Source of the DNA: Azophilus sp965221755
Lineage (GTDB): Bacteria; Pseudomonadota; Gammaproteobacteria; Pseudomonadales; Azotimanducaceae
Reading direction: 5' to 3'
Assembly: GCA_965221755.1 (NCBI GenBank)
Contig: OZ244921.1
Span: 1,798,001-1,862,000 of the forward strand
Length of the DNA stretch: 64,000 nucleotides
Shown: positions 24,625 to 37,397 of the stretch, piece by piece
Layout: every line of letters starts with the position of its first letter
How positions within the stretch are numbered: position 1 is the stretch's first letter
The notes under the pieces: generated by a model
Told to the model about the DNA's origin: nothing
Databases searched by the model: none
The model's input: only the letters and a program-made list of their open reading frames with translations
Position numbers and translations under genes: made by a program

Positions 24625-25002
24625 ATGCCTGAAGCCGGACTCCATCTGCGCATGGCCGATTTCGTGCGTGAGGAAATCGCCCGAATCATTCAGTTCGAGA
24701 TGCGGGACCCGCGCATCGGCATGGTCAGCGTGAACGACGTGCGCGTCAGCCGAGATCTCGCTTTTGCGGATGTCCACGTGTCGGCCATGCCGTCCGGATC
24801 GTTGGCGGATCAAGAGGCGCTGGTGGCGGTCCTGAACCGCGCCTCGGGCTATTTCCGCTCCAAGCTCGCACGGCGCCATCGCATGCGCACCACCCCTAAG
24901 CCCCGCTTTCACTACGATGAGTCGGTGGAGCGCGGCCGTCGGCTGGAGCGGCTGATCGATCAGGCCGTCGCCGTTGGCCAGACCGACGCCGGCCATGTCT
25001 AG
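24625..25002 (+). CDS. rbfA: Ribosome-binding factor A
   Basis: This encodes 125 aa. ATG 24625 is chosen; TTG 24598, overlapping the infB stop, is an alternative. The KH-like fold is shown by FVREEIARIIQFEMRDPRIGMVSVNDVRVSRDL, ADVHVS and LARRHRMRTTPKPRFHYD. It helps late 30S maturation and cold adaptation. The 3' end overlaps truB by 8 nt. Confidence 0.93.
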   Translation: MPEAGLHLRMADFVREEIARIIQFEMRDPRIGMVSVNDVRVSRDLAFADVHVSAMPSGSLADQEALVAVLNRASGYFRSKLARRHRMRTTPKPRFHYDESVERGRRLERLIDQAVAVGQTDAGHV

Positions 25003-25933
25003 GCGTGGTCGCCGGGGACGTGAAGTCGATGGGGTGCTGGTGCTCGATAAGCCCGCCGCCATGAGTTCCAACGATGCGGTGCAGAAGTCCAAGCGCCTGT
25101 TCGGCGCGCGCAAGGTGGGTCATACCGGCAGCTTGGATCCGCTTGCCACTGGCGTGTTGCCGCTGTGTTTCGGGCAGGCGACCAAATTCTCCCGCTACCT
25201 GCTCGACTCCGACAAGCGATACAGGTCGCGCATCAAGCTCGGCGTCGCCACCGATACCGGCGATGCCGACGGCAAGGTGATCTGCTCAAGGTCGGCGGTC
25301 GCCGTGCGCCGTGCGGACGTGGAGTGCGCCCTGACGCAGTTTCGCGGCCCCATCAAACAGGTGCCTTCCATGTTCTCCGCCATCAAGCACAAGGGGCAGC
25401 CGCTTTACAAGCTGGCCCGTCAGGGCATCGAAGTGGAGCGCGAGGCCCGTGATGCCACCATCTACTCCAACGAAATGACCGCCTTCGAGGGCGATGAGGT
25501 GGAGTTGGAAATTCACTGCAGCAAAGGCACCTACGTGCGCTGCATTGCCGAGGAGCTTGGCGAGCGGCTCGGCTGCGGCGCCCATGTGTCGGCGTTGCGC
25601 CGCCTGCAGGCCGGTCCTTACGGGGAAGGGGACCTGATCACCTTTGACGACTTGGAGCAGGCCCGCGCGCAGGGCGCCTTGGATCCGCTCCTGCTGCCGG
25701 TGTCGAGCACGGTGCGGCACTGGCCGGACGTTCGCTTGCCGCCTGCCGCCGCCTACCATCTGCGCAACGGACAGCCGGTCATGGTGCCGCATGCCCCCAC
25801 CAGCGGCTGGGTGCGGCTTTCGGAGGCTGGCGAATGCCCTCAAAACGAAGGGCTTGGCTCCCGCTTCCTCGGCGTCGGCGAGGTGCTTGAGGATGGGCGC
25901 ATCGCGCCGCGTCGGCTGTTGAGCCAAACTTGA
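24995..25933 (+). CDS. truB: tRNA pseudouridine-55 synthase
   Basis: This encodes 312 aa from ATG 24995, overlapping rbfA. GVLVLDKPAAMSSN begins the fold; the catalytic Asp is in GHTGSLDPLATG; the C-terminal PUA region follows residue about 230. It makes the universal pseudouridine in the T loop of tRNAs. Downstream an inverted repeat, GACGGGGCG/CGCCCCGTC (25932-25940 and 25975-25983), precedes rpsO. Confidence 0.96.
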   Translation: MSRRGRRGREVDGVLVLDKPAAMSSNDAVQKSKRLFGARKVGHTGSLDPLATGVLPLCFGQATKFSRYLLDSDKRYRSRIKLGVATDTGDADGKVICSRSAVAVRRADVECALTQFRGPIKQVPSMFSAIKHKGQPLYKLARQGIEVEREARDATIYSNEMTAFEGDEVELEIHCSKGTYVRCIAEELGERLGCGAHVSALRRLQAGPYGEGDLITFDDLEQARAQGALDPLLLPVSSTVRHWPDVRLPPAAAYHLRNGQPVMVPHAPTSGWVRLSEAGECPQNEGLGSRFLGVGEVLEDGRIAPRRLLSQT

Positions 25934-26069
25934 CGGGGCGCAGCAAAGATTCAATCCCTTGAGGAATTGGCGCCCGCCCCGTCACGGGAGGCGCGAAACG
26001 CAAGGCTTGGCTGCAAATATGCGCGGCGGGCCCTGATTAATCCAACTTGAGCATATTAGGAGAACGAAC

Positions 26070-26339
26070 ATGGCGTTGTCAGCCGAAACCAAGGCGGAGG
26101 TCATCAAGGCGTATCAAACCCAGCAGGGCGATACGGGGTCACCTGAGGTTCAGGTGGCGTTGCTGACCACCAACATCAACACGTTGCAGGAGCACTTCCG
26201 GGCGCACAAGAAGGACCACCACTCGCGCCGGGGCTTGATTCGCATGGTGAACCAGCGACGCAAGCTGCTTGACTACCTGAAGGACAAGGATCGCTCGCGT
26301 TACCGAACGTTGATCAAGCGCCTTCAGCTCAGGCGCTAG
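26070..26339 (+). CDS. rpsO: 30S ribosomal protein S15
   Basis: This encodes 89 aa, the usual size, with AGGAGA 7 nt before ATG. Signature segments GDTGSPEVQVALLT and HHSRRGLIRMVNQRRKLLDYL bind 16S rRNA helix 22. It precedes pnp, as in E. coli. In E. coli S15 represses its own translation through a leader pseudoknot; an equivalent is not evident here. Confidence 0.98.
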   Translation: MALSAETKAEVIKAYQTQQGDTGSPEVQVALLTTNINTLQEHFRAHKKDHHSRRGLIRMVNQRRKLLDYLKDKDRSRYRTLIKRLQLRR

Positions 26340-26404
26340 GCTGAGCAAGCCGCAGCAGACAGCAACAACAGCAACAGTAAAGAGAGCATTGGAAGGAGAA
26401 CATT

Positions 26405-28504
<2,100 letters not shown>

Positions 28505-28510
28505 CGGACC

Positions 28511-28531
28511 GGGAATCCGCTTTGCGGGTTC
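28511..28531 (+). terminator. Weak terminator-like hairpin after pnp
   Basis: Arms GGAATCCGC and GCGGGTTCC pair over 9 bp with a TTT loop. No T run follows, so termination would be weak or factor-assisted. Confidence 0.35.
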
Positions 28532-28540
28532 CATCAATGT

Positions 28541-28614
28541 GAGGGCGGGACGCCCTCGCTCCGGGGGATGACGCCAAGTTCGGGCGTGGAACCTTGGAGC
28601 GGCGTCCCGCCCTC
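28541..28614. repeat. GAGGGCG inverted-repeat element between convergent pnp and acs
   Basis: GAGGGCGGGACGCC (28541-28554) and its exact reverse complement GGCGTCCCGCCCTC (28601-28614) bound a 74-bp segment. The left end alone also folds as GAGGGCG/CGCCCTC. The same pair of ends occurs at 12615 and 12896. It may be a small non-autonomous mobile element or a bidirectional terminator. Confidence 0.55.
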
Positions 28615-28696
28615 GATTCCGAACGTTGCGTGGACGTTGAACGCGCCCATATGTCCTCTTGCGGACCTCGGAAGGCAGGGAATCCGTTCGTTTGGC

Positions 28697-30611
<1,915 letters not shown>

Positions 30612-30631
<20 letters not shown>

Positions 30632-32276
30632 CACCGTTCTCCTTTGTCTGTGCTGCTGCCGGCGCGTTGATTTGCCGCAGGTGCGAAACCAAGGCTTGGG
30701 TGGCTGCGTCCGGACCAAGCGCCGCATTGGCCGGCGCGCTGTTGCGTCCGAGTTGTTCGAACAGGGTCTTGGCCAGTTGCTTGCCGAATTCCACGCCCCA
30801 TTGGTCGAAGGCGTTGATGTCCCAAATCAAGCCTTGGCAAAACACCCGGTGCTCGTAGAAGGCGAGCAGGGCGCCGAGGCTGCCGGCCTCCAAGCGGTCG
30901 AGAACGACGGTGTTGGTGCCGTGGTTGCCCGGTGCGGCGCGATGCGGATCCTCGTGCGGCCAGCCGAGGGCCATGGCTTGGCCTTGGCCAAGGCCGTTGG
31001 CGAGCAGCCAGCGGTGGTGGTCGGCCAACTCCGGCCGCGGCGGTTGGTGGCCGTCCGCTCCGGTGAGAATGAAGTCGGCACTGAAGGCGCGGGTGCCTTG
31101 GTGCAGCATCTGATGAAAGGCGTGCTGTCCCGTGGTGCCTTCCCCGCCCCATATGACGGGCACCGTGTGGACGCCGGTGGCGGAGCCGTCGTGGCGCGCG
31201 CTTTTGCCGTTGCTCTCGGTCTTGAGCTGCTGCAGATACGCGGGAAGGCGCCGAAGGCGATGGTCGTAGGGCAGCACCGCGTGATTGGCGACGCCCAGAA
31301 AGTTGATGTTCCAAATGTCGATCAGCGCCGCCAACAGAGGTGCGTTGGCTTCGGCCGGCGCTTCACGGAAGTGGCGGTCCATGGCGTGGGCGCCGTCGAG
31401 CAGCGCCTCGAATCCCGCTTTGCCGATGCTGATGGCGACCGGTGCGCCGACGGCTGACCATAGCGAGAACCGTCCTCCCACCCAGTCCCACAGCGGGAAG
31501 ATGTTCTCTGGCCGCAATCCCCAGGCAACGGCGGCCTCGGTTCGGGCGGTGACGGCGACGAACTGGGCGGCCACCGCTTCGCGTTGGTTGGTGCGCTCCA
31601 GCAGCCAGTTGCGGGCCGTGGCCGCGTTGGCCAGGGTCTCCAAGGTGGTGAAGGACTTGGAGACAACGATGAACAGCGTGGTTTCCGGGTCCGCATCGGC
31701 CAGGGCGTCGGCGATGGCGTGGCCGTCAATGTTGGCGACGAAGCGGAAGGTCAGTGGGCAGTCCGCGCTCCGCAGCGCTTCGGTGGCCAATTCCGGGCCG
31801 AGCTGGGAGCCGCCGATGCCGATGTGGACGACCCGCTGAAATGCCCGGCCTGAGTGTCCCGTGCGCTGGCCGTTGCGGATCGATTCGGCGAACGCCATGA
31901 GCCGTTGCCGGGTGGCCGGGACCGCTTGCGCAGCCGCTTCGGGCTGATCCTCGGCGGGCGCCCGCAAGGCGGTGTGCAGAGCGGGGACGCCTTCGGTGGT
32001 GTTGACCGGCTCGCCCGCGAACAGGGCTTCGCGCCGCGTCTGCCAATGGCGTTCCCCAGCCAGCTCCAAAAGCGCTTCCAGAATTTCGAGATCAACAGGC
32101 TGCCGCGAGAAGTCGAACAGGGCGCCGGCGGCCGTGCAACGCATGGCGCGGCAACGGCCATGGTCCCGCAGCAGGGTTGCCAGCTGGGTCCGCGGCGCTT
32201 GATTGGCCAGCCCGGCCAAGCGGCCCCAAGCCGTCAAGTCAGCCGCCGCCGAACTTGAGGCGATGCCGTTGGTCAC
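30612..32276 (-). CDS. pgi: Glucose-6-phosphate isomerase
   Basis: This encodes 554 aa from GTG 32276. The family motifs are VHIGIGGSQLGPELATEAL, FIVVSKSFTTLET, WDWVGGRFSLWSAVG and the C-terminal FDQWGVEFGKQLA, including the catalytic Glu and Lys regions. It interconverts glucose-6-phosphate and fructose-6-phosphate. The 3' end overlaps the start of acs, linking sugar-phosphate and acetate metabolism in one transcript. Confidence 0.96.
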
Positions 32277-32343
32277 GCCTGCCGAACCGCGCTCACGGCA
32301 AACGCGAGCGTCCCTTCCAACTGATTTGAAGCGGGACGGGACA

Positions 32344-33024
32344 CTAGATCAATGTCGGGTTTGGATTGAAGTAGCTGCGCCCGCCCTCCATGCGCTTGAT
32401 TTGCTCCAGCAATGCCCGCAGGTGCGCGGAATTGTTGGCGAAGTCGATTTCGGCGGCATTCACCACCAGCAGCGGCGCTTGGTCGTAGGCATGGAAAAAG
32501 CGGGTGTAGGACAGCGCCACCTGCTCCAGGTAGCTGGCTTCGATGGCTTGCTCGAAGCTGATTCCCCGGCGGCGAATGCGGTGCCGAAGGACGCTGACCG
32601 GGGCTTGCAGGTAAATCACCAGGTCCGGGCGCAAGGGGTTGGGATCAAGGGCCGCGTGAATCCTGTCGTAGAGGCTGAATTCATTCTCATCGAGGGTGAG
32701 CTGGGCGAACAGGCGATCCTTCTCCATCAGGAAATCGGCGACCAGGCGGGAATCCAGCAGGTCATCCTCGGGCGCTTCGGCGATGACCTGCGCGCGAGTG
32801 AGCAGAAAAAACAGTTGGGTCTGGAAAGCGTTTGCGCCCTTGGACAGGTAGAAGCGGTCGAGAAACGGATTCTCCAGAACCGGTTCAAGCAACAGGGAAT
32901 GGCCCAAAGCTTCCGCAAGCCGGTGCGCCAAGGTGGTCTTGCCGACGCCGATCGGCCCTTCGACCACCAAATGGCGGGGCCATTGAAAGTTCTCCGCCAG
33001 CGTCCTGTTCGATTGCGCCCTCAC
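32344..33024 (-). CDS. Deoxynucleoside kinase
   Basis: This encodes 226 aa from GTG 33024, sharing GTGA with the pcnB stop. The P-loop VVEGPIGVGKTTLAHRLAE is at the N-terminus, FLMEKDRLFAQLTL and YDRIHAALDPN give the family's Asp-Arg region, and the lid RHRIRRRGISFEQ is Arg-rich. It phosphorylates deoxyadenosine/deoxyguanosine-type nucleosides for salvage. In Pseudomonas folK follows pcnB; here this kinase is in that place. Substrate specificity is not certain. Confidence 0.85.
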   Translation of the reverse strand: MRAQSNRTLAENFQWPRHLVVEGPIGVGKTTLAHRLAEALGHSLLLEPVLENPFLDRFYLSKGANAFQTQLFFLLTRAQVIAEAPEDDLLDSRLVADFLMEKDRLFAQLTLDENEFSLYDRIHAALDPNPLRPDLVIYLQAPVSVLRHRIRRRGISFEQAIEASYLEQVALSYTRFFHAYDQAPLLVVNAAEIDFANNSAHLRALLEQIKRMEGGRSYFNPNPTLI

Positions 33025-34304
33025 CGCTGCCGGGACTTGCCGCGCCTGCCCCGGCGGCTGCCGCCCCTCTGCCGCGCCGCGGGATTCAGATCGTTGATCA
33101 TGGCGTCGCGTCCCTCATCGCTTGCCGTTTGGATGTCGGTCCACCACTGGCCGATGTCGGGTTCGACCAAGCCGGCGTCGGCGCACAGCAGCAGGAAGTC
33201 GTAGGCGGCGCGAAACCTGTGGTCCCGCAGCACTGCCGACACCTGCTTGGGCCGCGGGCTGCGCAGACGGCGCTGGAGGTGCCACACGTCCTGAACGAAA
33301 TGCGAGTGACGGCGCGGCATGGCGATGGTGCGCCGTTGGTCCGCCAAGGCGTACCGGGCGGCGAGGACCTCGGCATCGCTGCCGTTGGCGCCGCCGTGCT
33401 GGGAGCGCAGCGCCTTGGCCCTTGCCCGGAAATCCTCCCACAGCAGCACGGCCAGCAGGAACCCCGGCGTTACGGGTCGCCCGTTGGCGATCCGGTGGTC
33501 GGTGTTTTCCATCGCCAGCCGGACCAAGCGGGTGCCTATGGGGACAGCCGGAAACAGGACGCCGGGAATGGGCGTTGCCTCCAGCAGGCGCCAGGCTTCA
33601 GCCGCATAGCCGCCGAGAAACATCTTGGTGAATTCGTCAAACAGGCGCGCCCCGGGGATTTCGCGCAGGCGGTCGGCCATGCGGTTGTCCGGCCACGCGG
33701 CATCGACGCCGAAGCCGAGCTTGGCTTGAAAGCGGATGGCCCGAAGCAGGCGCACGGGATCCTCACGCAGCCTTTGCCGAGCATCGCCGATGAATCGCAG
33801 GCGCTGCCGCTTGATGTCCTCAAGGCCACCGACATAGTCCAGAATCCGTTCTTCATGGGGGTCGTAGTAAAGCGCGTTGACGGTGAAGTCGCGGCGAAAG
33901 GCGTCCTCGCGCAGGGTGCCGTAGGCGTTGTCACGCAGGATCAGTCCGTTGGCCTTGGCGTTGCCGTTGATCCGCAGGTCGCCGGACGGCGCCTTGCGGA
34001 AGGTGGAGACTTCAATGACGTCCCGCCCGTAGCGGACATGGGTGATTTTGAATCGCCGCCCGACCAAGCGCGAGCGGCGGAACAGCCCGCGCACCTGTTC
34101 GGGCGTGGCGTTGGTCGCGACGTCGAAGTCCTTCGGGCGCGCGCCGAGCAGAAGGTCACGGACGCATCCGCCGACCAGCCATGCCTGAAAACCCGCGCCC
34201 TTGAGCTTGGCCACTACTTCAACGGCATTGGCGTCAACCTGATTGCGGGAGACGTTGAGCGGCTTGGCGTCGAGCCTTGCTTCAGCGAGGGGTTCCGTTT
34301 CCAA
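33021..34304 (-). CDS. pcnB: Poly(A) polymerase I
   Basis: This encodes 427 aa from TTG 34304; rare start codons are also known for E. coli pcnB. Nucleotidyltransferase motif WLVGGCVRDLLLGARPKDFDVATNA, then RRFKITHVRYGRDVIEVSTFR and RRDFTVNALYYDP; the C-terminus is Arg-rich (GGSRRGRRGKSRQR). It adds poly(A) tails that mark RNA for decay, working with PNPase. It lies directly after a CbrB-like gene, as in Pseudomonas. Confidence 0.93.
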   Translation of the reverse strand: METEPLAEARLDAKPLNVSRNQVDANAVEVVAKLKGAGFQAWLVGGCVRDLLLGARPKDFDVATNATPEQVRGLFRRSRLVGRRFKITHVRYGRDVIEVSTFRKAPSGDLRINGNAKANGLILRDNAYGTLREDAFRRDFTVNALYYDPHEERILDYVGGLEDIKRQRLRFIGDARQRLREDPVRLLRAIRFQAKLGFGVDAAWPDNRMADRLREIPGARLFDEFTKMFLGGYAAEAWRLLEATPIPGVLFPAVPIGTRLVRLAMENTDHRIANGRPVTPGFLLAVLLWEDFRARAKALRSQHGGANGSDAEVLAARYALADQRRTIAMPRRHSHFVQDVWHLQRRLRSPRPKQVSAVLRDHRFRAAYDFLLLCADAGLVEPDIGQWWTDIQTASDEGRDAMINDLNPAARQRGGSRRGRRGKSRQR

Positions 34305-34363
34305 AGCGTGTACTTTGCTTGCCGGTTCGAACCTGATGGGACTTCATTATAGCACGGGCCGCG

Positions 34364-35686
34364 TCAGGAGCGCCTTGGTCCGCGTTTACGGGTCTTGGTG
34401 CGCGGCATGTTCAGCCGCTGGCGTCTCTCCCACAGGCTTTTGCGGCTGATGCCGAGCTGCTCGGCGAGCTCCGTCTCGGTGAATTGATCCTGGTGTTGGG
34501 TGACGTAGGCGATGAAGTAGTCCTCAAGGGAGACCGGACCGCCCCCTTCGGCGGCCGACCAGCCGCCAGCCCTTGGCGCGTCTCGGTCGATGGCCAGCAT
34601 CGTGGCGTCGATTTCCTCGCCGTCGCAGAGAATCGCCGTGCGTTCGATCAGGTTGCTCAGTTCCCGCACGTTGCCAGGCCAGTGGTAAGCCTCAATGGCT
34701 TGCATGGCGTCTTCCGATATCCGCGGCAAGGGTTTGCCGAGCTTGCGGCAAAAGCGGCCAAGCAGATGGTGGGCCAGCTCGACGGCATCGCGCTGCCGGT
34801 CGCGCAGCGCGGGGAGCTGCAGGCGGGTTTCGTGCAGGCGTCGCGCCAGCAGCTCGTGGAAGTAGCCGCGCTTCGCGAGTTGCCGCACGTTGCGTTGCGA
34901 GGTGGCAATGATTCGGGGAGGCGAGGATCCGGTGGCGCGATTCTCCGCTGGGGACTGGCCCAGCAGGGTCAACAGCCGGGCCTGAACCTCAGGGGGCAGT
35001 TCGCCCACCTCATCGAGGTAGAGGGTTCCGCCGCTGGCGGCATCCGCCAGGCCAGTGCGGGCGGTGGCTGGCGAGAACCGCTGACCGAAGAGTTCGGCCT
35101 CGATCATGGCGTCGGGAATGGCGGCGCAGTTGACAGTGATGAATGGCGCTTGGCTGCGCAGGCTGGCGGCGTGAATGGCGTGGGCGAGAAAGTCCTTGCC
35201 GGTGCCGGATTCGCCCTCAATCAGCACCGCTGCGTCGGTCGGGGAGATTTGCGCGATGCGCTCGCGCAGCTCGACCATCGCGCTGCTGGAGCCGATGACG
35301 GCGAAGGGCTGGCGGCGCTGATCCCCGCTCTGGCTGGATAGCGCGGCCAGCGCGCTGCCGACCGCGCTGAGCAGTTCACCGGCTTCGACCGGCAGGGCGA
35401 GGTAGTCCGCCGCACCCTGCTTCATGGCCTCGACGGCTTGGCGGATGTCGCCGCCGTCAGCCAGGACGATTAGCGGGCGGTTCCCGCGGCGACGGGACAG
35501 GTTGCGGCGCCTAACGGCTTGGCGGCTTGCGAGCACGGCGTCGAAGTCGCTGAGGCTTTCCTCGTCCGGCACATCCTGAACGTTGCTGGCCGTTACCTGA
35601 TAGCCGCCCCTCTCAAGGATGCCGCCCAGCGTCGTCCGCTGGTCCAGATCGTCGTGTGCCAACAGGAGATGGGGCATGAATGCCAT
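34364..35686 (-). CDS. CbrB/NtrC-family regulator with degenerate receiver and GAFTGA loop
   Basis: This encodes 440 aa. The receiver (residues 1-115) starts PHLLLAHDDLDQ, but the phosphoacceptor Asp is Ser54, the conserved Thr/Ser is Ala (VLADGG), and the conserved Lys is Leu98 (YLALPV). The AAA+ domain has Walker A GESGTGKD and Walker B GGTLYLDEV, but where GAFTGA should be it reads LFGQRFSPATARTG, so sigma-54 contact is doubtful. The C-terminus has a Fis-type helix-turn-helix (TETELAEQLGISRKSLWERR). Its place before pcnB matches Pseudomonas cbrB; no cbrA kinase is present. Confidence 0.85.
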   Translation of the reverse strand: MAFMPHLLLAHDDLDQRTTLGGILERGGYQVTASNVQDVPDEESLSDFDAVLASRQAVRRRNLSRRRGNRPLIVLADGGDIRQAVEAMKQGAADYLALPVEAGELLSAVGSALAALSSQSGDQRRQPFAVIGSSSAMVELRERIAQISPTDAAVLIEGESGTGKDFLAHAIHAASLRSQAPFITVNCAAIPDAMIEAELFGQRFSPATARTGLADAASGGTLYLDEVGELPPEVQARLLTLLGQSPAENRATGSSPPRIIATSQRNVRQLAKRGYFHELLARRLHETRLQLPALRDRQRDAVELAHHLLGRFCRKLGKPLPRISEDAMQAIEAYHWPGNVRELSNLIERTAILCDGEEIDATMLAIDRDAPRAGGWSAAEGGGPVSLEDYFIAYVTQHQDQFTETELAEQLGISRKSLWERRQRLNMPRTKTRKRGPRRS

Positions 35687-35715
35687 GAACGTGATGGTAG
35701 CAAAGAAGGGTCTCC

Positions 35716-35884
35716 CTAGGAGCCTCCGCCTCCGGCATTCACGGCTGCGAATCCGCAGCCGCCGGCCCCTTTGGAGCGTTCGACTTCGTCAAGCATGACT
35801 CGATGCTCTCCTCGATCGCCCCTGCGCAAGGGACGGCGGCATCGAATTTTCGCTTTCGCGACTTGCGAAGGCGGGGGCTCCTAG
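35716..35884. mobile_element. MITE-like 169-bp element with terminal inverted repeats
   Basis: The left end CTAGGAGCCTCCGCCTCCGG (35716-35735) matches the reverse complement of the right end, CTAGGAGCCCCCGCCTTCGC (35865-35884), at 17 of 20 positions. The interior has no gene and contains a GGCTGC/GCAGCC hairpin. The right end overlaps the gluQ stop codon. No flanking target duplication was identified. Confidence 0.5.
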
Positions 35885-36741
35885 CTTAGGCGCGGATCGA
35901 ATGCATGGTTCCGCTTGCCGATCCGGTCGAGGCTCCAGTGGGCTTTCGCCCATTCAATCAGGGTTTCCGGATCAAGGTCCGGCGGCTGCAGGCCGAGCAG
36001 GATCAGGCAGGCACGGATGTTGATCAGTTGCTTTTGATCGTTGACTGCGGGCGCGCCCGTTTGCTTGGACCACTTTTGGCCGGCCGGATTCAGCAGCACG
36101 GGAATGTGGGCGTAAGCTGGCGCGGGCAGGCCAAGCAGCGCCATGATGTGCAATTGGCGGGGGGTGTTGGCCAGCAGGTCCCGCCCACGCAGCACCCGGA
36201 CGATGTTGGGGTTGCCGTCATCCACCGCAGTGGCCAGCTGATAGGCGAAGGGGCCGTCGCGGCGCTTGACGATGAAATCGCCGACCGTTGAGCCGCGCCG
36301 CGCATGTTGACGGCCTTGGACGAGATCGGTGAATTCCGGCGCCGCGTCATCGGCCCGAACCCGAATCGCCGCATTGGGGATGGGTGCGATCTGGCCTCGG
36401 CAATGGCCGGGGTAGATGCGGGATCCGGCCAATGCCTTGCGCGAGCAGGTGCAGTGGAAGAGCTCGGCCTCGCGCCGCAGCGTCTCCAAGGCCGCTTGGT
36501 AAAGGTCCAGGCGTTCGCTCTGCCGCTCCACCGGGCCATCCCAATGCAGGCCGTGCGCCTCCAAGCTGCGCAGAATGCGGGACTCCGCGCCGGGCTGATT
36601 GCGCGCCGCGTCGAGGTCGTCGAACCGGAGCCGCCAAGGGAGGCCCTCGGCGCGGGCATCAAGGAAGCTGGCCAGCGCGGTGTAAAGCGAGCCGATGTGC
36701 AGGGGTCCGGTGGGCGACGGCGCGAATCGTCCGGCAGCCAT
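35881..36741 (-). CDS. gluQ: Glutamyl-Q tRNA(Asp) synthetase
   Basis: This encodes 286 aa, shorter than GluRS because it lacks the anticodon-binding domain. FAPSPTGPLHIGSLYTAL carries the HIGH-like motif, HCTCSRK with PGHCR gives the zinc-binding cysteines, and KWSKQTGA is the KMSKS-like loop. It attaches glutamate to queuosine in tRNA(Asp). It is next to dksA as in E. coli and Pseudomonas. Its stop lies in the end of the inverted-repeat element. Confidence 0.95.
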   Translation of the reverse strand: MAAGRFAPSPTGPLHIGSLYTALASFLDARAEGLPWRLRFDDLDAARNQPGAESRILRSLEAHGLHWDGPVERQSERLDLYQAALETLRREAELFHCTCSRKALAGSRIYPGHCRGQIAPIPNAAIRVRADDAAPEFTDLVQGRQHARRGSTVGDFIVKRRDGPFAYQLATAVDDGNPNIVRVLRGRDLLANTPRQLHIMALLGLPAPAYAHIPVLLNPAGQKWSKQTGAPAVNDQKQLINIRACLILLGLQPPDLDPETLIEWAKAHWSLDRIGKRNHAFDPRLS

Positions 36742-36750
36742 GACGGTGCG

Positions 36751-37209
36751 TTAGCCGTGCAGTTGCCGTTCCTTGATCTCCGCGAGGGACTTGCAGTCAA
36801 CGCATTGGGTGGCAGTGGGCCGAGCCTCAAGGCGCCGCAGCCCAATCTCCATGCCGCAGGTGTCGCAGTAGCCGTAGTCCTGCTGATCGACCAGCTCAAT
36901 GGTCTGGTCGATCTTGCGGATCAGCTTGCGCTCCCGGTCCCTGGTGCGCAGTTCAATCGTGAACTCCTCCTCTTGGGTGGCGCGGTCCACTTGGTCGGGG
37001 AAGTTGGTGGCTTCATCCTGCATGTGGTGCACCGTGCGGTCAACCTCCTCCATAAGGTCCATTCGCCAGCGGCTCAGGATGGCGCGAAAGTGCTGTAGCT
37101 GCTGGGGGCTCATGTAGGGCTCATCCGCCGCCGGCTGGTAAGGCGTGAAATTGGTGAAGGGGGAATCAAAGGCACGGGTGCTTGGACGCCGGGAGGTTGC
37201 TTCTGCCAT
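36751..37209 (-). CDS. dksA: RNA polymerase-binding transcription factor DksA
   Basis: This encodes 152 aa from ATG 37209; an upstream start at 37254 is less likely. A long coiled coil (QQLQHFRAILSRWRMDLMEEVDRTVHHM, then DRATQEEEFTIELRTRDRERKLIRKID) carries tip acidic residues, and a four-Cys zinc finger CDTCG...CVDCK follows. DksA with ppGpp adjusts rRNA promoters in response to starvation. The gene lies 9 bp upstream of gluQ, so the two are likely co-transcribed. Confidence 0.95.
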   Translation of the reverse strand: MAEATSRRPSTRAFDSPFTNFTPYQPAADEPYMSPQQLQHFRAILSRWRMDLMEEVDRTVHHMQDEATNFPDQVDRATQEEEFTIELRTRDRERKLIRKIDQTIELVDQQDYGYCDTCGMEIGLRRLEARPTATQCVDCKSLAEIKERQLHG

Positions 37210-37397
37210 GTGCTTTGGACCCCTTGCTGGTTGCCGCCGCCTCTCCGTCGGCATGGCGAACCGGAGAAGGCTCCCGTTTGAGGGGCGCGTAAGCTACCAA
37301 AACCTTCACCGCTTGGCCAATGGAAAATGCGTTCCGGCAAAGCCAAAATGCGCTTTTCCCCTTCCGCAGCGCGGCGTGGGGATGTGACGCGCTTGTC

